From a bacterium (GTDB lineage: Bacteria > CLD3 > SB21), in the NCBI GenBank assembly GCA_019695335.1, contig JAIBAF010000007.1, positions 1 through 64,000 on the forward strand: a stretch of DNA of 64,000 nt. Reading direction: 5' to 3'. Below the pieces are notes generated by a model. It had not been told where the DNA came from. It made no database searches and saw nothing but the letters and a program-made list of their open reading frames with translations. This document shows positions 61,104 to 64,000 of this stretch, in pieces (position 1 is the stretch's first letter; the number at the start of each line of letters is the position of its first letter). A program made the position numbers and the translations under genes.

Positions 61104-62096
61104 TTAATGTTTTTTCTTAAAATCTGCCAGCCAATACGCTTCCTTAGCCGTTGATTCGTAGCGATTTGCCTGGGCCAGCGCTAAAGACCATTCATATTGA
61201 AATTTTTGCAGAACAACATAAGGAGCATCTGTTGGCGCTACCCTGATATTGGAAAGTGGTAAAGTATTGTGAACTTCTACGAAAGGTAAGTTTAGAGAAT
61301 CCTGATTGTCTGCATTCAATTTACTCAGTACAATATCGGTATGAAACTCGCGAAATAAGATCTTTGAATCGCGTGTAGCCGCATACGCCGACATTTCATT
61401 AGAGATAATCTTGATTTTGCGATTTAACCGGATATCCGTATCAAGCTGACGTATCTTCTGTTCCATTGTTTTAGCATAATGTAAGAATTTATCATGTTGA
61501 TCCATCAAAAAATCGGCTTTTTGTGACATCAATTCGGCGTCGTCATTACGACTGATTTTGACATTTTGGATTACTATATCAATAGGCTCTGCTTCCATCA
61601 ACTGCATCGCCGATTTTTCATGTATCATGGCTTGTAAAGTATCCGTCATCATTTCACGCAAAACACCCGCCGAATATTTCGTTTTTGTAATTCTACCGAT
61701 CAGTGCTTCAATTTCTTCGGACATTAAATTGGTCATCGATTCAATTTTTACATGATTCGTTTCGCGATGCGCCAAAATCAACTTGTCCAATTTAACAAAT
61801 TGCTGCGATAAGTCTTCAGATTCTTTTAAGAGGTTCTTCAATTGAATTTTGCCAAACCATCCGAGATCTTCTTTTTCTTTTAAATCTCCGATGGTCAGGA
61901 TCATGGTTTCATATTGAAGCAGCATGAGCCGTTTGGCTTGATTAAGCGTGACCAAATCCTGTCTGGATTTTTCGAGATACGCCCTGATATCTTTAATGGC
62001 TGTAGATGCAAATACTGTAGTGGAATCTTGCGAATGCAGTAAAGCGCTTGCAATCAATGTCGTATACAGAAAAATTATGGAAATAACTTTACTCAT
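61104..62096 (-). CDS. Exported coiled-coil protein of unknown function
   Basis: The 330-aa protein starts with a signal peptide (about 1-22, ending LLHSQDS). The rest is mainly alpha-helical with long amphipathic segments (LEKSRQDLVTLNQAKR and HDKFLHYAKTMEQKIRQL). No enzyme motif is seen. It should act in the periplasm or be surface-attached. It starts 1 nt after the stop of the sigma-54-type regulator upstream (62097), so it is part of the regulator's operon and may be its target or an envelope sensor. Confidence 0.7.
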   Translation of the reverse strand: MSKVISIIFLYTTLIASALLHSQDSTTVFASTAIKDIRAYLEKSRQDLVTLNQAKRLMLLQYETMILTIGDLKEKEDLGWFGKIQLKNLLKESEDLSQQFVKLDKLILAHRETNHVKIESMTNLMSEEIEALIGRITKTKYSAGVLREMMTDTLQAMIHEKSAMQLMEAEPIDIVIQNVKISRNDDAELMSQKADFLMDQHDKFLHYAKTMEQKIRQLDTDIRLNRKIKIISNEMSAYAATRDSKILFREFHTDIVLSKLNADNQDSLNLPFVEVHNTLPLSNIRVAPTDAPYVVLQKFQYEWSLALAQANRYESTAKEAYWLADFKKKH

Positions 62097-63485
62097 TTAC
62101 ACTAACCCGTACTTTTCGAGCTTGTAATAGAAAGCGCTTGTCTTGACGCCCAGAATACGTGCGGCTTCGCTTCGAACGCCTTGAGATTTTGATAGCGCTT
62201 TTTCAATCATGGATTTTTCAATTTTTTCCAAAGCCGAGTCCAATCCCATTTTTTCAACGTCTTCGAGTTGAACGCCGAATTCTGAAACCGTTTGGCCGAG
62301 GCTTGCAAAATCATCAACCGTAAGCTGATTATTATTCGACAAGACAACAGCGCGTTCGATTACATTTTCGAGTTCGCGGACGTTGCCGGGCCAACGGTAG
62401 TGAGATAAATGGTCATAAATTTCAGAACTGATTTGAATGTGCCGGCGGGCCAAATCCTTTTCAAGACGTTGCACAAAAAAATCAATTAATTTGGGTATAT
62501 CTTCGCGACGATCACGCAAAGGCGGAAGATGCAGCGGAATAATATGTAATCGGTAATACAAATCTTCCCGGAATGATCCGTTTTTCACGGCCTCCTGAAG
62601 ATTTTTATTGGTAGCGGCGATGATACGTGTATCGACACTCAATGTCTCTTCCCCGCCGACGCGCTCGAATTCCTGTTCTTGCAAAACCCGTAGCAACTTT
62701 ACTTGTACATTCTGGGAGATTTCACCGATTTCATCAAGAAAAAGTGTTCCTGTGTCGGCAAGCTCAAACCGCCCCTTTTTTGTTTTAATCGCGCCTGTAA
62801 ATGAACCTTTTTCATGTCCAAATAATTCGCTTTCAAGCAACGTTTCACTTAAGGCTGCGCAATTAATTTTTATAAAAGGTTTGTCTTTTCGCTGGCTACT
62901 ATAATGAATGGCGCGTGCAACGAGTTCTTTACCTGTTCCGCTCTCTCCATAGATTACAACTGAACTGTCAGAAGCGGCACTTTTCTGGACGAGCTGAAAG
63001 ATTTCAACCATTTTCGGAGATGTGCCAATAATTTCGCCAAAATTATATTGTCCCTCAATTTCTTCGCGAAGGTACAAATTTTCTTCAGTGGTTCTGATGA
63101 ATTGCCGCCGCTCAAGAAAAATTCGCGCGATTTTTTCGATTTTTACCGATAATTCATCCGGAGAAAACGGTTTGGTAATAAAATCTGCCGCACCTAATTT
63201 CATCGCTTCAACGGCCACATCGACGGTACCAAATGCCGTAATCAGAATAACTTCCGTGTCGGGAGCCACTGATTTGATTTCTTTGAGAACGGTCAGTCCG
63301 TCCAACGGGCTCATCTTATAATCGGTAATAACCAGATCCGATCGGTGTTTTTTGAATAGCGACAATGCATCGCGACCATTGGAAGCCGTGACGATTTGAT
63401 ACTGTTGTTTTTGTAAAACTTCAGTGATGCCTTCACGCATCGTCGCATTATCTTCTACGACAAGAATTTTGATGGGATCGCTCAT
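62097..63485 (-). CDS. Sigma-54-dependent response regulator (NtrC family)
   Basis: The 462-aa regulator has a receiver domain (1-120, phosphosite Asp55 in VITDYKMSP), a sigma-54-interacting AAA+ domain (about 140-385; Walker A GESGTGKE near 175, sigma-54 loop GSFTGA near 227, and the catalytic FLDEIGEI) and a C-terminal Fis-type HTH (about 418-462; GVRSEAARILGVKTSAFYYKL). The GAFTGA loop has Ser instead of Ala, a known tolerated change. It would activate sigma-54 promoters on phosphorylation. No cognate kinase is visible. Its stop lies 1 nt before the coiled-coil gene's start. Confidence 0.95.
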   Translation of the reverse strand: MSDPIKILVVEDNATMREGITEVLQKQQYQIVTASNGRDALSLFKKHRSDLVITDYKMSPLDGLTVLKEIKSVAPDTEVILITAFGTVDVAVEAMKLGAADFITKPFSPDELSVKIEKIARIFLERRQFIRTTEENLYLREEIEGQYNFGEIIGTSPKMVEIFQLVQKSAASDSSVVIYGESGTGKELVARAIHYSSQRKDKPFIKINCAALSETLLESELFGHEKGSFTGAIKTKKGRFELADTGTLFLDEIGEISQNVQVKLLRVLQEQEFERVGGEETLSVDTRIIAATNKNLQEAVKNGSFREDLYYRLHIIPLHLPPLRDRREDIPKLIDFFVQRLEKDLARRHIQISSEIYDHLSHYRWPGNVRELENVIERAVVLSNNNQLTVDDFASLGQTVSEFGVQLEDVEKMGLDSALEKIEKSMIEKALSKSQGVRSEAARILGVKTSAFYYKLEKYGLV

Positions 63486-63495
63486 GCGGTGAGAG

Positions 63496-64000
63496 TTAGA
63501 ACTTGCCGTCTTTATACTTCTGGTAGGTTTCTTTATTCTTAGGATCGATCTCTATCAGACGGTCAAATACGTTTTTATCCGAAGACGTTTCAAATATTTT
63601 ACAAATTTCGTAATAATGAACTTGCATAAAACGCTCGGTATGATTTTTAGTCAGAACTTGCGTCAATAATTTTTCAATTATATCCAATGATTTGAGAATA
63701 TTTTTTCTTCCGGTTTCCGTATCACCCTCATCAAAAAAATTATACTTACCTTCGTAATAAAAATCCTTCATTTCACGATAAGGCTGATAGCGAATGTCGA
63801 GAAATTGATCGGCTTTTAACTGACGGTCGTCCCATCCTGAAGCATTGTACGTTACAAAAGCTTTACCCTGCGCGGCTATTCCGCTCGCCTTCTGGAAAAA
63901 CGGAGTTCCAAGAAATTTGCCGACGGTATCCAATTCATCGCCGATCATCAGATAAACATAAAAGTTAATTATGCTGAGAAAGGGATCGATGACATTGTCA
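63496..64000 (-). CDS. Unknown protein, 5' end outside window
   Basis: The frame is open to the right edge of the window, so only the C-terminal 167 residues are seen. An internal ATG at 63948 is possible, but the in-frame codons upstream of it (DNVIDPFLSIINFYVYL) suggest the protein continues. The visible part is helical and aromatic-rich, with EGKYNFFDEGDTETGRKNIL and a possible TPR-like EIDPKNKETYQKYKDG end. No function can be given. It lies 10 nt upstream of the NtrC-type regulator on the same strand. Confidence 0.6.
   Translation of the reverse strand, partial: DNVIDPFLSIINFYVYLMIGDELDTVGKFLGTPFFQKASGIAAQGKAFVTYNASGWDDRQLKADQFLDIRYQPYREMKDFYYEGKYNFFDEGDTETGRKNILKSLDIIEKLLTQVLTKNHTERFMQVHYYEICKIFETSSDKNVFDRLIEIDPKNKETYQKYKDGKF

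Noticed and set aside
1-64000. tRNA genes, CRISPR arrays, insertion sequences, prophage, replication origin
   Set aside because: Looked for by eye on both strands; no cloverleaf with a TTCGA arm, no spaced direct repeats, no transposase or integrase and no DnaA-box cluster were recognised.

Overview
The window looks like chromosomal DNA from a diderm bacterium of the FCB superphylum (Bacteroidota/Ignavibacteria/Calditrichota/KSB1-like). This placement is inferred. The subtilase at 3567-5216 carries a type IX secretion-type C-terminal sorting domain. Lipoprotein, beta-barrel, TonB-like, GT9 heptosyltransferase-type and lipoprotein signal peptidase genes imply an outer membrane. Many genes have clear Shine-Dalgarno sequences, unlike classical Bacteroidia. 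Coding density is very high and no gene-free stretch exceeds 300 bases. I saw no tRNA, rRNA, CRISPR array, insertion sequence, phage gene or replication origin. One structured RNA, the bacterial SRP RNA, is present.

Layout. 1-5216 (+): the end of a TPR-type protein, an FHA-GAF-nucleotidyl cyclase, a DRE-TIM metallolyase and a secreted subtilase. 5220-15869 (-): cysteine desulfurase, alanine racemase, DoxX, purine nucleoside phosphorylase, an unknown protein, a geranylgeranyl-reductase-like flavoprotein, the conserved block SRP RNA-dnaX-ybaB-recR, a thioesterase, a histone-H1-tailed YbjN-like protein and queG. 16164-28046 (+): an AT-rich, tightly overlapping eleven-gene cluster with a nucleotidyltransferase, a B12-type radical SAM enzyme, two methyltransferases, an SGNH hydrolase, an ABC exporter, GT9, GT4 and GT2 glycosyltransferases, an amidohydrolase and a SPASM-type radical SAM enzyme. 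28130-37827 (+): a TIGR01212 radical SAM enzyme, a bacterial eRF1-like protein, two related haem proteins (one fused to a predicted outer-membrane barrel), yajQ, galE, yicC, dedA and glnD. 37837-39332 (-): Rieske protein and an RlmI-like methyltransferase. 39443-41579 (+): lepA and cutA. 41576-43168 (-): a GbsR/MarR-type regulator and polyprenyl synthase behind a perfect palindrome. 43380-57583 (+): ribD, a LysE exporter, gph, DUF58, a response regulator, a multi-HPt scaffold, a beta-helix/TonB protein, an iodotyrosine-deiodinase-like flavoprotein, ileS, a DksA-like protein, lspA and trxA. 57673-64000: ispH (-), a TonB-like protein (+), then a minus-strand run of HEAT-repeat protein, LOG-family protein, periplasmic coiled-coil protein, NtrC-type regulator and a truncated unknown.

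How the genes fit together. Most are single housekeeping genes or short operons. Four parts stand out. The 16-28 kb cluster probably builds, decorates and exports an unusual glycoconjugate or small molecule, with two radical SAM enzymes embedded. The 46.9-50.5 kb pair supplies receiver and HPt phosphorelay parts without a histidine kinase. The 29-32 kb stretch holds an eRF1 homologue whose GGQ loop is replaced, followed by a haem-domain/outer-membrane-barrel pair. The dnaX gene contains an A10 tract just after the clamp-loader core, where slippage in either direction gives a stop within four codons, a likely route to a short gamma subunit. Isoprenoid genes recur (ispH, polyprenyl synthase, geranylgeranyl-reductase-like), but in separate operons.
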